Assembly: GCF_006170445.1 (NCBI RefSeq)
Contig: NZ_VCNA01000004.1
Coordinates: 1-64,000 of the forward strand
DNA: 64,000 nucleotides
Source of the DNA: Brevibacillus dissolubilis
Lineage (GTDB): Bacteria; Bacillota; Bacilli; Brevibacillales; Brevibacillaceae
Direction of reading: 5' to 3'
Under the pieces are notes generated by a model, which worked only from the letters and a program-made list of their open reading frames with translations, ran no database searches and had not been told where the DNA came from. The translations under genes and the position numbers were made by a program. This document shows, piece after piece, positions 32,951 through 41,523 of this stretch. The first letter of the stretch is position 1. The number at the start of each line of letters is the position of its first letter.

Positions 32951-33877
32951 TTAAAATCTTAATGTAATATCTGACTTCTTCACATTAACCATAGGGTATC
33001 CCTGCTGCCTTAAGAATATCTCAACTCCTAAGTTCGCAATATCTAGATTATTTTTGGGACCTATCCCTATCTGCTTTAATACAAAGTCCTCTTGTAATTG
33101 CAATTCTACAAAAGGAATTAGAATACCATTACTAGGTCTAATTTTAATATTGGAGAAGTCGTTCGAGTTTGAAACATATACTATTCGATATTCTTCTTCT
33201 TGCCTAAAAACTGACTTTTTAAAAAATGGAGCATAACAAAATAACATAATTAAAAAGTTTTGATAGTAATCACTAAGTAATTCTGGATTGTCATTCGAAG
33301 ACAACAAGTTATAAAGGATGGTTATCTCTTCAAGAATAATCTGTGTTTGTCTTTCAAGGTCATACTCTACTAATCCTGTTACAATGTGAGTAAGACCCTC
33401 AGGTTTTTGTGCGGGATTAAGAATGCCTTTCGATAAATGATTTTTTACATAAGCCTTAAGCCTATTTTTATCAATCCCGATATTATACCCCACATGATTA
33501 GAGTAATTAGCCCATAATGCCAGTGAATCATTATTTTCTGTCATAGAAAGAACAAAAATGCTAAATTGATTCGTTATTGAAGGTACCAAAAGTTCAGAGA
33601 CTCCTAAAATACTTTCACTAAACTTTATTGTATCTTGAAAAGACACTCCCTCTATTTCATATTTGGAATTAATAATATCAATTACAATATCAAGCAATAA
33701 TTCTATAATATAGTTGAGTTCTGAATAGTCATTTAAAAAGTCACTCTTAGATAACCAAAATGTTTTAGACGACAAGATCCCCATTAAACCCTCTAAACTT
33801 GTGTAATGATAAAGAACTTCCTTTTCCGTTTCTCTTAAGTTTTTTATTAAGCGTTCACCTTTGTCATCTAAGATCAA
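32951..33877 (-). CDS. DUF2971-family protein
   Basis: A 308-residue soluble protein with DUF2971 features: LYHYTSLEGLMGIL near residue 22, SMTENNDSLALWANYSNHVGYNIG near residue 110, and FRQEEEYRIVY near residue 225. The family's activity is not established; the H-Y-T start is reminiscent of ADP-ribosyltransferase-like folds, which is speculative. Base composition is clearly more AT-rich than all neighbours, a sign of recent gain. The start appears to be TTG with GGTGA six bases before it. Terminators isolate it from degV. Confidence 0.78.
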   Translation of the reverse strand: MILDDKGERLIKNLRETEKEVLYHYTSLEGLMGILSSKTFWLSKSDFLNDYSELNYIIELLLDIVIDIINSKYEIEGVSFQDTIKFSESILGVSELLVPSITNQFSIFVLSMTENNDSLALWANYSNHVGYNIGIDKNRLKAYVKNHLSKGILNPAQKPEGLTHIVTGLVEYDLERQTQIILEEITILYNLLSSNDNPELLSDYYQNFLIMLFCYAPFFKKSVFRQEEEYRIVYVSNSNDFSNIKIRPSNGILIPFVELQLQEDFVLKQIGIGPKNNLDIANLGVEIFLRQQGYPMVNVKKSDITLRF

Positions 33878-33949
33878 GACGATTCACCGCCATTTATTAA
33901 TTGATTGAAACATGATCATGATAACAGGAAGATAATACAATAGAAAGGA

Positions 33950-34002
33950 AAAAGTACTCATCTCAAACCTGCGTAATCAGGATTAAGCATGAGTACTTTT
34001 TT
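33950..34002. terminator. Bidirectional terminator after degV
   Basis: AAAGTACTCAT/ATGAGTACTTT stem with T-runs on both strands, closing the yloU-fakA-degV operon. Confidence 0.85.
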
Positions 34003-34006
34003 CTTT

Positions 34007-34864
34007 TTACACCTTATACATCACACAGGCAATCGCGCCAGGACCGATATGAGTACCGACCACCGGGCCAATTTCAGCGATGTAATCATCTACCACGTTA
34101 AACTCTTCACGCACACGTTCACGAAGGTTGTTAGCCTCGTCTTCATTGGTCGCATGGATGATCCCCACTGCGACCTTCTCATTGCCTGCATACGCTTTCA
34201 GTTCTTCCAGCATGCGGGAGACCGCTTTCTTGGTACCGCGAACTTTATCAAAAGGATATACCGAACCGGAAGAATCAAGAGAAAGAATCGGCTTGATATT
34301 GAGAAGAGATCCGATCAATGCGGACGCTTTACCGATCCGGCCGCCTTTTTGCAGATACTGGAGCGTGTCCACTACGAAAAATTCTTTCATTTCACGTAAA
34401 ATGCGCTCTGTCAGATCGAGCACCTGCTGCTTGGTCTGTCCTGCCTGGGCAGCACGCGCCGCTGCGACGACAGCGATCCCTTGGATGAACGAGCCTTTTT
34501 TCGAGTCGATTATGGTGATGTCCGTGTCGTCTTCGAGCATGGTCTTACCGATCACAGCTGACTGATAGGTACCAGACAGCGCCGATGAGATCGTGATTAC
34601 GATGATACTCACGTCTTTGCCATGCTTCTCCACGATTTCCTTGTACTTCTCCGCCCATTCGACCGGGGACGGCTGGGAGGTGGTTGGCATGACAGAGGAC
34701 GAAGTAAGCTTGGCAAAGAATTCAGCAGAAGTCATGGTGATTCCGTCCAAATACGATTCGGTGCCAAAGAGGACTTTCAGCGGCACGATCTCAATACCAA
34801 ACTCTTGGCGCAAACCTGATTCGATATCAGCTGAGCTGTCAGTAACAATCACAACGGATGACAT
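34007..34864 (-). CDS. DegV-family fatty-acid-binding protein (FakB-like)
   Basis: A 285-residue two-domain DegV protein. VTDSSADI at the N-terminus, TSQPSPVEW and ISSALSGTYQSA around residues 60-100, and GRIGKASALIGSLLNIKPIL near residue 175 are family signatures for the fatty-acid pocket. FakB presents fatty acids to the kinase FakA for phosphorylation and phospholipid synthesis. It lies 25 bases behind fakA in the same operon, which strongly supports this role. Confidence 0.92.
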   Translation of the reverse strand: MSSVVIVTDSSADIESGLRQEFGIEIVPLKVLFGTESYLDGITMTSAEFFAKLTSSSVMPTTSQPSPVEWAEKYKEIVEKHGKDVSIIVITISSALSGTYQSAVIGKTMLEDDTDITIIDSKKGSFIQGIAVVAAARAAQAGQTKQQVLDLTERILREMKEFFVVDTLQYLQKGGRIGKASALIGSLLNIKPILSLDSSGSVYPFDKVRGTKKAVSRMLEELKAYAGNEKVAVGIIHATNEDEANNLRERVREEFNVVDDYIAEIGPVVGTHIGPGAIACVMYKV

Positions 34865-34889
34865 AAGGACCTACTCCCCTAGCTTAGCG

Positions 34890-36587
34890 TTATTCTACAG
34901 CAAAAATGAATGGATAGAGGGGTTGTCGACCAGGGAGCACTTCCACTTCCACGTCTGGGAACGTTTCGGTGAGCTGTTCTTCAAGCTCCGCGGCCTGATC
35001 TTCGCCCGCTTCTTCGCCGAAGATGATGGTGACAAGGCCTGTATCTTCATCGACCATTTGCTGGAGTAATTCTTTCGCTGATTCCATCATGTCCGGTTTG
35101 GAGGTCACGATGGTTCCTTCGGAGATTCCGATAAAATCACCTTCGGCTATCTCTACATCGCCCATCTTGGTGTCGCGGACCGCGTGTGTGACTTGCCCGG
35201 TTTTGACCTGTGCAATCGCATTGGTCATCGCCTCGCGGTTCGCCTCCAAATCGTTCCCACCGTTAAATGCAACGAGGGCAGCCATTCCCTGTGGTACGCT
35301 TCTGGATGGAATGACGGCAACCGGGAATTCAGCCAGCACAGCTGCCTGCTGAGCGGCCATGATGATGTTTTTGTTGTTAGGCAGGATGATGACCTTCTCC
35401 GCATTGACTTCTTCCATCGCTTTGATGAAGTCTTCGGTGCTTGGGTTCATCGTCTGTCCGCCTTCTACCACGACATGCACGCCGAGACTGCGGAAGATCT
35501 CTGCGATCCCGCTGCCCGCCGCCACGGCGATGATCCCGTATGGCAGACGCGCTTTTGTCTCTTCCTGCTGTTCAGTTGGAGCGGCTTTGCGCTCTTCTTC
35601 TTTTAAAATATTGGTATGCTGTTCGCGCATGTTCTCGATCTTGAGACGGTGCAGGCTACCGAACTGTTGGGCATAGTTAAGTACGTTGCCCGGGTTCTCG
35701 GCATGGATATGCACCTTGACCAGTTCATCGTCAGAGATGACCAGCAAGGAGTCGCCCATTTGATCCAGATGGGTACGGAACGCAGATTCGATAAATGGCT
35801 TTTTGTTCTTCTCGGTGCTGTGGGTCAGCCAAATCATAAACTCGGTACAGTAACCGAAATGAATATCTTCTGTTTTGAGATGAATCTGTGCGTTGTGATG
35901 CTCTTCGACTAGTTCATCCAGATTCACTTCCTGAAGCGACGGCTTAGTCACTTCGGACGCTGTGATACTCTCGCCGCGAAGGACGCGCAGGAAGCCTTCA
36001 TAGATATATACAAGACCTTGTCCACCAGAGTCGACGACGCCGACTTCTTTGAGCACAGGCAGGTAGTCTGGCGTCTTCGCAAGCGTGATTTTGGCCTGCT
36101 CATACGTCCGCTCCATGACCGTGGTGATATCATCGGTGGTACGGGATACTTTCACTGCTGTATCTGCTGCTTCACGGGCTACGGTGAGAACGGTCCCCTC
36201 GACCGGCTTCATAACCGCCTGATAGGCCATATCCACACCCAATTTGAGCGCATCAGCAAACTGCCGGGAGTTGATCTCATCCTTGCCGTTGACCGATTTG
36301 CTGAAGCCACGGAACAGCTGGGACAGAATCACCCCGGAGTTGCCGCGTGCGCCCATCAAAAGACCCTTGGCAAGCGCAGCGGCCGATTCTCCGACCTTGA
36401 TCGACTGGCGCTTGGAGAGCTCATCGACCCCAGAGGTAAAAGTGAGGTTCATATTGGTTCCGGTATCCCCGTCAGGCACCGGAAAGACGTTGAGAGAATC
36501 CACAACTTTATAATTGTTGTGCAGATTTTGTGCGCCCAGATATATCATCTGGCTAAATAGATCGCCGTCAAGACGCGTATGTAGCAC
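34890..36587 (-). CDS. fakA: Fatty acid kinase FakA (YloV, DAK2-domain protein)
   Basis: A 565-residue protein. The N-terminal Dha-kinase-like DAK2 domain (about 1-200) binds ATP with VPDGDTGTNM and LLMGARGNSGVILSQ; middle and C-terminal FakA domains follow. It phosphorylates fatty acids bound to FakB/DegV proteins. The start is GTG with AAGGAGG seven bases before it. It lies between yloU and degV. Confidence 0.94.
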   Translation of the reverse strand: MLHTRLDGDLFSQMIYLGAQNLHNNYKVVDSLNVFPVPDGDTGTNMNLTFTSGVDELSKRQSIKVGESAAALAKGLLMGARGNSGVILSQLFRGFSKSVNGKDEINSRQFADALKLGVDMAYQAVMKPVEGTVLTVAREAADTAVKVSRTTDDITTVMERTYEQAKITLAKTPDYLPVLKEVGVVDSGGQGLVYIYEGFLRVLRGESITASEVTKPSLQEVNLDELVEEHHNAQIHLKTEDIHFGYCTEFMIWLTHSTEKNKKPFIESAFRTHLDQMGDSLLVISDDELVKVHIHAENPGNVLNYAQQFGSLHRLKIENMREQHTNILKEEERKAAPTEQQEETKARLPYGIIAVAAGSGIAEIFRSLGVHVVVEGGQTMNPSTEDFIKAMEEVNAEKVIILPNNKNIIMAAQQAAVLAEFPVAVIPSRSVPQGMAALVAFNGGNDLEANREAMTNAIAQVKTGQVTHAVRDTKMGDVEIAEGDFIGISEGTIVTSKPDMMESAKELLQQMVDEDTGLVTIIFGEEAGEDQAAELEEQLTETFPDVEVEVLPGRQPLYPFIFAVE

Positions 36588-36599
36588 TAAAGTTCCTCC

Positions 36600-36965
36600 T
36601 TACATTTCACGGTCTGTGCGGACTCCTTGGACATAAATGTTAATCGCGGAGACTTCGATTCCAACTGTTTGTTCTAGCGTGTAGCGGACACGTCGTTGCA
36701 CATTTCCTGCGACCTCGGAGATTTTCGTTCCATAGCTGACGATAATATGCATATCAAGGCTGACTTCGCCATTTTCGTTTGTTACAACGACACCTTTACT
36801 TAAATTATCTCTTTTAAGCAGCTCTGCAATGCCATCTTTCAATGCTTTACGGGATGCCATACCGACAAGTCCAAAGACTTCCATCGCAGCACCACCGGCG
36901 ATACGGGCAATTACTTCTTCTGAAACGTCAATCTTCCCTAGAGGTGTAGTCAATTCCACAGTCAT
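36600..36965 (-). CDS. Asp23/Gls24-family protein YloU
   Basis: A 121-residue protein starting MTVELTTPLGKIDVSEEVIARIAG, the typical Asp23 beginning, and ending with GIEVSAINIYVQGV. Family members act in envelope-stress tolerance; the exact role is unclear. AAAGGAGG precedes this ATG; the longer open frame upstream runs into the rpmB promoter region. fakA follows by 12 bases. Confidence 0.92.
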   Translation of the reverse strand: MTVELTTPLGKIDVSEEVIARIAGGAAMEVFGLVGMASRKALKDGIAELLKRDNLSKGVVVTNENGEVSLDMHIIVSYGTKISEVAGNVQRRVRYTLEQTVGIEVSAINIYVQGVRTDREM

Positions 36966-37103
36966 GCAAGATTCCTCCTTTAAAAACAGCCAAAATCCGC
37001 AATGGTTACTTGTACTTCCCCACAATTCTACTATAAGTATGGGCGTATTAGAAGTTTTTTTCAACAAACCTCTTTGTAGTTTTAGGAAAATGGGTGTCAA
37101 GTA

Positions 37104-37132
37104 TTGCAATTGACAGGACCGTATGTTACTAT
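37104..37132 (+). promoter_or_regulatory. rpmB promoter
   Basis: TTGCAA, 17-base spacer, TACTAT. A TTGACA lies inside the spacer but gives poor spacing. Confidence 0.55.
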
Positions 37133-37196
37133 AGCAAAGTATTTGTTGGCCCATGTCATGGGCTCGTTTCACTTGCACCAGAGGAGGTGGATTCTA

Positions 37197-37385
37197 ATGT
37201 CACGCAAATGCTACGTAACAGGCAAAGCACCAAAAGCCGGTAACGCTCGTTCCCACTCCATGAAGGCGTCTCGTCGTACCTGGGGTGTTAACGTACAAAA
37301 AGTGCGCATCCTCGTAGACGGTAAACCAAAGCGCGTTTGGGTTTCTACTCGCGCTCTGAAATCCGGTCTCGTTACTCGCGTATAG
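37197..37385 (+). CDS. rpmB: 50S ribosomal protein L28
   Basis: A 62-residue basic protein with the L28 pattern: [20 protein letters not shown], then the [19 protein letters not shown] core and KSGLVTRV end. Only Cys5 is present, so it is the zinc-free type. GAGGAGGTGG precedes the ATG. Divergent from yloU, as in other Bacillales. Confidence 0.97.
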   Translation: MSRKCYVTGKAPKAGNARSHSMKASRRTWGVNVQKVRILVDGKPKRVWVSTRALKSGLVTRV

Positions 37386-37404
37386 TTGTACCCATATGCC
37401 GCGA

Positions 37405-37433
37405 AAAAAAGCACCTTGAGGGGTGCTTTTTTT
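37405..37433. terminator. Terminator between rpmB and spoVM
   Basis: AAGCACC/GGGTGCTT stem with seven T on the plus strand and A-rich flank that serves as T-run on the minus strand. Confidence 0.88.
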
Positions 37434-37437
37434 ATTT

Positions 37438-37521
37438 TTACTTCTTTTTATTGAATGCTTCGATCATAGCGCGAACCATGCCACCCAGGAATTTCGGCAG
37501 TTTGATTGTATAAAACCGCAT
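37438..37521 (-). CDS. spoVM: Stage V sporulation protein SpoVM
   Basis: A 27-residue amphipathic helix peptide beginning MRFYTIKLPKFLGGMVRAM, nearly the same as Bacillus subtilis SpoVM (MKFYTIKLPKFLGG-VRAM). It recognises the convex forespore membrane and anchors SpoIVA at the base of the spore coat. AAGGAGGGG precedes the ATG. Its place between rpmB and thiN is the conserved one. Confidence 0.95.
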   Translation of the reverse strand: MRFYTIKLPKFLGGMVRAMIEAFNKKK

Positions 37522-37546
37522 GTCGACCCCTCCTTACCCCTCGGAA

Positions 37547-37723
37547 TTACTTGTGATGAAACAGATACCATCCAGCCCCCATCAACGTTATTCCTATGCA
37601 GGCATACCACACCCAGAGGGGTGTCGCGTTCAAGAATAGGATAATGCCTGAAACCGCTAATACAATGCCAATCACTTTTTTTACCGCGAACCCCTGCCTG
37701 ATGTGAAAGGAACGAAATCCCAT
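37547..37723 (-). CDS. Small two-helix membrane protein
   Basis: A 58-residue protein starting MGFRSFHIRQ with two hydrophobic helices (VIGIVLAVSGIILFL and VWYACIGITLMGAGWYL). GAGGGGGTG stands about 11 bases before this ATG; a GTG four codons earlier would overlap that site. It is upstream of spoVM in the same direction. No family recognised. Confidence 0.6.
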   Translation of the reverse strand: MGFRSFHIRQGFAVKKVIGIVLAVSGIILFLNATPLWVWYACIGITLMGAGWYLFHHK

Positions 37724-37820
37724 ACCATGTCGCACCCCCTCTTGGGCTTTCATCCGAGTTTCTGATATTACATATCTATTCCAAAGAGGGGCAAACATGT
37801 GCCCAGCATGCCTGCTGGAA

Positions 37821-37858
37821 CAAAAAAAATATCGGGTAGGCGAATTGCTACCCGATAT
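37821..37858 (-). terminator. Terminator of thiT-thiN
   Basis: ATATCGGGTAG/CTACCCGATAT stem with an eight-base loop and seven T on the minus strand. Confidence 0.92.
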
Positions 37859-37893
37859 CTATATGCAGGTTTTTGGTAATTGTTTCGTCTTTT

Positions 37894-38535
37894 TCAGACA
37901 AGGTCACAGCTGGCGATCAGATAGACAGCACCGCTCTTGATCTCGACGCGTCCCCGCTCGCCCAGCAGCTGATTGCTGACCCCAAGCGAGGAGCCAAGTG
38001 TGATCACAGCCTCTTGGAGCGGGTAGAGAAAGCCTGTCAGCGTAATCCCTGTCACCTCGGCACTCACCGGGATCAGGGAGAAAAACTCATATTCTCCCCG
38101 CTCCACCACACAGCCCGTGAATCTCTCTGACAGCAGCCGAACATGGTTCTGGCGGTTGATAATCTCCATCCAGACACCCTGACTGTGCGCTTTCCATAAC
38201 AGCTGCAGGTTCGCAAGTGTATGGTCCATCCTACTGCCGATGGCTCCGTATACCTTGATGCCCGTCGGCTGATAGCCTAGGGCCGTCTCCAGCGCGATCT
38301 CAGTGTCTGTGGCGTCTTTTGCCGCTGGGAACTGCTCCAGTGTAATCCCCGCCTCCAAAAGCCGCTCTACGCCCGCCTCCCCGATCGTATCGAAGTCTCC
38401 GACTGCCACATCCGGCCGATATCCCGCCTCCAGCAACCGCAAGGCGCCAGCGTCGACACCGATCAGCTTGTCCCCTGCCTTAAGGTCTGGCCAGACATCC
38501 AACAGGCCGCCTGTACAGATGTGTACCGTCGTCAT
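37894..38535 (-). CDS. thiN: Thiamine pyrophosphokinase
   Basis: A 213-residue enzyme that makes thiamine pyrophosphate from thiamine and ATP. Key segments are VGDFDTIG (Asp residues near 48), AAKDATDTEIAL near 72, and GAIGSRMDHTLANLQLL near 98. Its ATG directly follows the thiT stop, so imported thiamine is activated by a co-translated enzyme. Confidence 0.94.
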   Translation of the reverse strand: MTTVHICTGGLLDVWPDLKAGDKLIGVDAGALRLLEAGYRPDVAVGDFDTIGEAGVERLLEAGITLEQFPAAKDATDTEIALETALGYQPTGIKVYGAIGSRMDHTLANLQLLWKAHSQGVWMEIINRQNHVRLLSERFTGCVVERGEYEFFSLIPVSAEVTGITLTGFLYPLQEAVITLGSSLGVSNQLLGERGRVEIKSGAVYLIASCDLV

Positions 38536-39096
38536 CTAGCGTCCCCGTGGCAACAGGAAAAGCTGTGGCGCTGTGGTTATCAGGATGCCCAGCACAACCG
38601 CTGTGATGAGATACTCAGGCAGGATGTACTGGATATTGTAGAGAAAGGAATAGGTGGTAACCGGAGTGCCTTCTGGGGCGTACTCAGCAAAATAGACGAC
38701 GCCCGAAGTGAAATGGGCAAGGAAACGCACCACTACACCAAGCAGCAACGCACCGCAGACAGAGACAACCCGCATCATGTTGCCACTCATACGCGCCAGC
38801 GGAATCAAGCCTGCCAGTCCAATCGCAGTATAAGGGATCGGATAGTCGAGGAAAAACTGAATCGGGTGGACAGCCGGATATTTGCCCAGCAGGTAGTCGA
38901 TGATCCCGACGAGCAAGCCTGCCATGAGTCCGGCACCCAATCCACGGCGCACTGCAATCAGAACGATTGGCAGCATCACCAGTGAGACCGAGCCTCCCTG
39001 TGGCATTTCATATACTTTGAGCTGGCCTAAGACATATGCCAAGGCCGCCATGACGGAAATCTCCATCATTGTGACTAATCTGTTGTTTTGTGCCAT
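38536..39096 (-). CDS. thiT: Energy-coupled thiamine transporter ThiT
   Basis: A 186-residue membrane S-component with about six helices. The ThiT signature GGSVSLVMLPIVLIA is at residues 34-48 and aromatic residues line the C-terminal half. It binds thiamine with high affinity and works with the shared ECF energizing module, which is not in this window. A GGGGG ribosome site precedes the ATG. No TPP riboswitch was seen upstream. Confidence 0.92.
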   Translation of the reverse strand: MAQNNRLVTMMEISVMAALAYVLGQLKVYEMPQGGSVSLVMLPIVLIAVRRGLGAGLMAGLLVGIIDYLLGKYPAVHPIQFFLDYPIPYTAIGLAGLIPLARMSGNMMRVVSVCGALLLGVVVRFLAHFTSGVVYFAEYAPEGTPVTTYSFLYNIQYILPEYLITAVVLGILITTAPQLFLLPRGR

Positions 39097-39204
39097 GTTG
39101 ATGATTCCCCCAATAATGTCGAAAAAATGAAAAGGTTCGCGTATGATTGTACGTGAATTTCATCTCATTGTAAACGTCCTTCTCATTCCAAACTGGCAAA
39201 ACGG

Positions 39205-39267
39205 TAAAAACCGCCCGAAGAACGGCCGCGTCTTGATCAGACGGGTCAATCGTCAGGCGGTTTTTTT
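39205..39267. terminator. Bidirectional terminator downstream of the ABC transporter
   Basis: AAAACCGCC and GGCGGTTTT arms over a long loop, with T-runs in both directions. Confidence 0.75.
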
Positions 39268-39296
39268 CATCGGTTGTCTAAACGTGTGGAGCAGGC

Positions 39297-40019
39297 TTAG
39301 AGAATCTTCTCCAAGAATTGCTTCGCACGCTCAGACTTCGGATTCTTGAAGAATTCTTTTGGATCGGCTTGTTCCGCCAACCGTCCCTCATCAATGAAGC
39401 AGATCCGGTCTGCCACCTGGCTTGCAAAGCCCATCTCATGGGTCACGATGGCCATGGTCATACCGCTTTGCGCGAGGGATTTCATTACGTCCAATACCTC
39501 TTTGACCATCTCTGGGTCGAGGGCTGATGTCGGCTCGTCAAACAGCATGTACTCAGGCTCCATCGCAAGAGAACGGGCGATCGCGACACGCTGCTTTTGC
39601 CCCCCGGAGAGGCGGGATGGATAGATGTCCGCTTTGTCAGCGAGACCGACGCGGGTGAGCAGCTCCATCCCTTTTTGTTTGGCCGCTTCTTTGGAGACGT
39701 TCTTCACCGTGATCGGTGCATAGGTGATATTATCCAGTACCGTCATATGCGGGAACAGGTGAAAATGCTGGAACACCATCCCGATTTTTTGGCGGATGCG
39801 GGCTACATCTGCTTTTGGTGCGGTAATCTCGTCCTCATCGATGAAGACATGGCCGGATGTCGGCACTTCAAGCAGGTTCATACAACGCAAGAGCGTCGAT
39901 TTACCGGAACCGGATGGCCCGATGATCGCTACTACCTCACCTTTTTCGATGTCGAGCGAGATATCTTTGAGTACGTCGAGTTTGCCAAATGATTTGGACA
40001 CGTTCTGTACCTTAATCAC
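39297..40019 (-). CDS. Polar amino acid ABC transporter, ATP-binding protein
   Basis: A 240-residue ATPase of the GlnQ/HisP class: Walker [11 protein letters not shown]-loop [12 protein letters not shown], signature LSGGQKQR, Walker [14 protein letters not shown]. The likely start is GTG in front of [10 protein letters not shown], overlapping the permease stop by eight bases with GGAGG upstream. Energises the permease and binding protein encoded just before it. Confidence 0.95.
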   Translation of the reverse strand: MIKVQNVSKSFGKLDVLKDISLDIEKGEVVAIIGPSGSGKSTLLRCMNLLEVPTSGHVFIDEDEITAPKADVARIRQKIGMVFQHFHLFPHMTVLDNITYAPITVKNVSKEAAKQKGMELLTRVGLADKADIYPSRLSGGQKQRVAIARSLAMEPEYMLFDEPTSALDPEMVKEVLDVMKSLAQSGMTMAIVTHEMGFASQVADRICFIDEGRLAEQADPKEFFKNPKSERAKQFLEKIL

Positions 40020-40665
40020 TGCGACGCATCCTCCTCTCAAGCAAATTCGCGCAGAGTGTCAGGGTCATAACCATGGTGTAGTAGATCGCTGCCGCGATGA
40101 TCAGCGGTTCGAAGTACAGATAGGTATCGGAACCTACCAGTGCTGCGTTACGCATGACATCGGCAACCGCGATGGTAGAGACAAGCGCAGAATCTTTGAG
40201 TAGCGCGATGCTTTCATTTACCATTGCAGGCAATACGTTTTTGAACGCCTGTGGGAAAATGATGTTGAGCATCATGCGCTTGTACGGAACACCGAGAGCC
40301 AGTGCCGCTTCCCGCTGTCCTTTGTCAACAGCAAGAATACCGGCACGGATTGTCTCGGAGATATACGCAGCAGAGTTAAGACCAAACGTAATAATACCAG
40401 CCTGTAACGCCGTGATTTCATAACCTGTCAGCTGAGGTGTTGCGAAGTAGATCAGTGACAAGGTCAAAATCAGCGGAAGTCCTCGGAAAATGGAGGTATA
40501 AAACCAAGCTGCGCCCCGCAGAATTCTGCTTCGGGAGATCTTGATGAGCGCAAGCACGGAACCCCATGTGTAACCAACGAGTGCGGACAGCAACGTATAC
40601 TTAAGGGTGACCCAAATCCCATTGAAGATGAAGGCCGCATTTATTTGATCAAAGTGAAAGACCAT
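40012..40665 (-). CDS. Polar amino acid ABC transporter, permease
   Basis: A 217-residue HisM/GlnP-type membrane protein with about five helices and the EAA loop [22 protein letters not shown]-like motif near residue 140. A single permease gene suggests a homodimer. It follows the binding-protein gene by 27 bases. Confidence 0.94.
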   Translation of the reverse strand: MVFHFDQINAAFIFNGIWVTLKYTLLSALVGYTWGSVLALIKISRSRILRGAAWFYTSIFRGLPLILTLSLIYFATPQLTGYEITALQAGIITFGLNSAAYISETIRAGILAVDKGQREAALALGVPYKRMMLNIIFPQAFKNVLPAMVNESIALLKDSALVSTIAVADVMRNAALVGSDTYLYFEPLIIAAAIYYTMVMTLTLCANLLERRMRRSD

Positions 40666-40692
40666 ATTTTGTTACCACCTCAAATCAGGTTC

Positions 40693-41523
40693 TTATTCGC
40701 CGAACCACTTCTGAATCAGTTTTTCCAGTTCGCCGTTCTCTTGCATTTTCTTGATGACTTCGTTGAACTTCTCTACTTGCTCAGAACCTTTCGGGAATGC
40801 AACTGCAGAACCTGCTGGCTCAGCGGACTCGATTTTGGTGAATTGAAGCTCTTCGTTGTTTTTCACAAAGCCTTTTGCTACAGTGTCTTCGATGATCGCA
40901 GCGTCGATACGGCCTGCTTTGAGCTCTTGGATGATCTCAGCGATTTTGTTCATTTGTTTGATTTTCATGCCTTTTGCTTCGCCTTCAGCAAATACTTTTG
41001 CTTCGCCTTCTTGGATGGAGCCGAGCTGTACGCCGACGGTTTTGCCTGCGAGCTCAGATACTTTGGTCAGGTTCGCGTCTTTTTTGGAAACGATGGAGTT
41101 GGTCGCTTCAAAGTAGATCACGGAGAAGTCTGCGTTTTTGAGGCGCTCAGGCTTTGGTGTCATACCAGCCATAGCGAATTCAGCACGGCCGGATTGCAGG
41201 GATGGGATGATCCCGTTGAAGTCCATGTCAACGATTTCGAGTTCAAAACCGAGTTCTTTGGCGATATAGTTGGCGATGTCGATGTCGAAGCCGACGATTT
41301 TGTCTTCACCGCTGGAAGTATCATGGTACTCATAAGGCTTGTAGTCAGCAGATGTCGCCATACGGAGCTTGGCCACCGGCTGTTCAGCAGCTGGTTGTCC
41401 GGCTTGGCCGCCTTGGGCTTGGTCAGCAGGAGTTGGAGCAGTACCTTGGCCGCAGCCTGCGAGTACGGAGAATGCCAGCAGAGAGGTCATGGCAAGAGTA
41501 AGGAATGATTTCATCTTTTTCAT
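40693..41523 (-). CDS. Polar amino acid ABC transporter, substrate-binding lipoprotein
   Basis: A 276-residue extracellular solute-binding protein family 3 member. The lipoprotein signal ends in LAGC with Cys24, followed by a Pro/Gln/Gly-rich linker to about residue 48. The binding domain includes the family-3 signature GFDIDIANYIAKELG. AAGGGGG precedes the ATG. It is first in the three-gene operon. The ligand is probably a polar amino acid; which one cannot be said. Confidence 0.93.
   Translation of the reverse strand: MKKMKSFLTLAMTSLLAFSVLAGCGQGTAPTPADQAQGGQAGQPAAEQPVAKLRMATSADYKPYEYHDTSSGEDKIVGFDIDIANYIAKELGFELEIVDMDFNGIIPSLQSGRAEFAMAGMTPKPERLKNADFSVIYFEATNSIVSKKDANLTKVSELAGKTVGVQLGSIQEGEAKVFAEGEAKGMKIKQMNKIAEIIQELKAGRIDAAIIEDTVAKGFVKNNEELQFTKIESAEPAGSAVAFPKGSEQVEKFNEVIKKMQENGELEKLIQKWFGE

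Noticed and set aside
39097-39300. Possible TPP riboswitch before thiT.
   Set aside because: Only an isolated GAACCT resembles the motif; the remaining conserved elements are absent.
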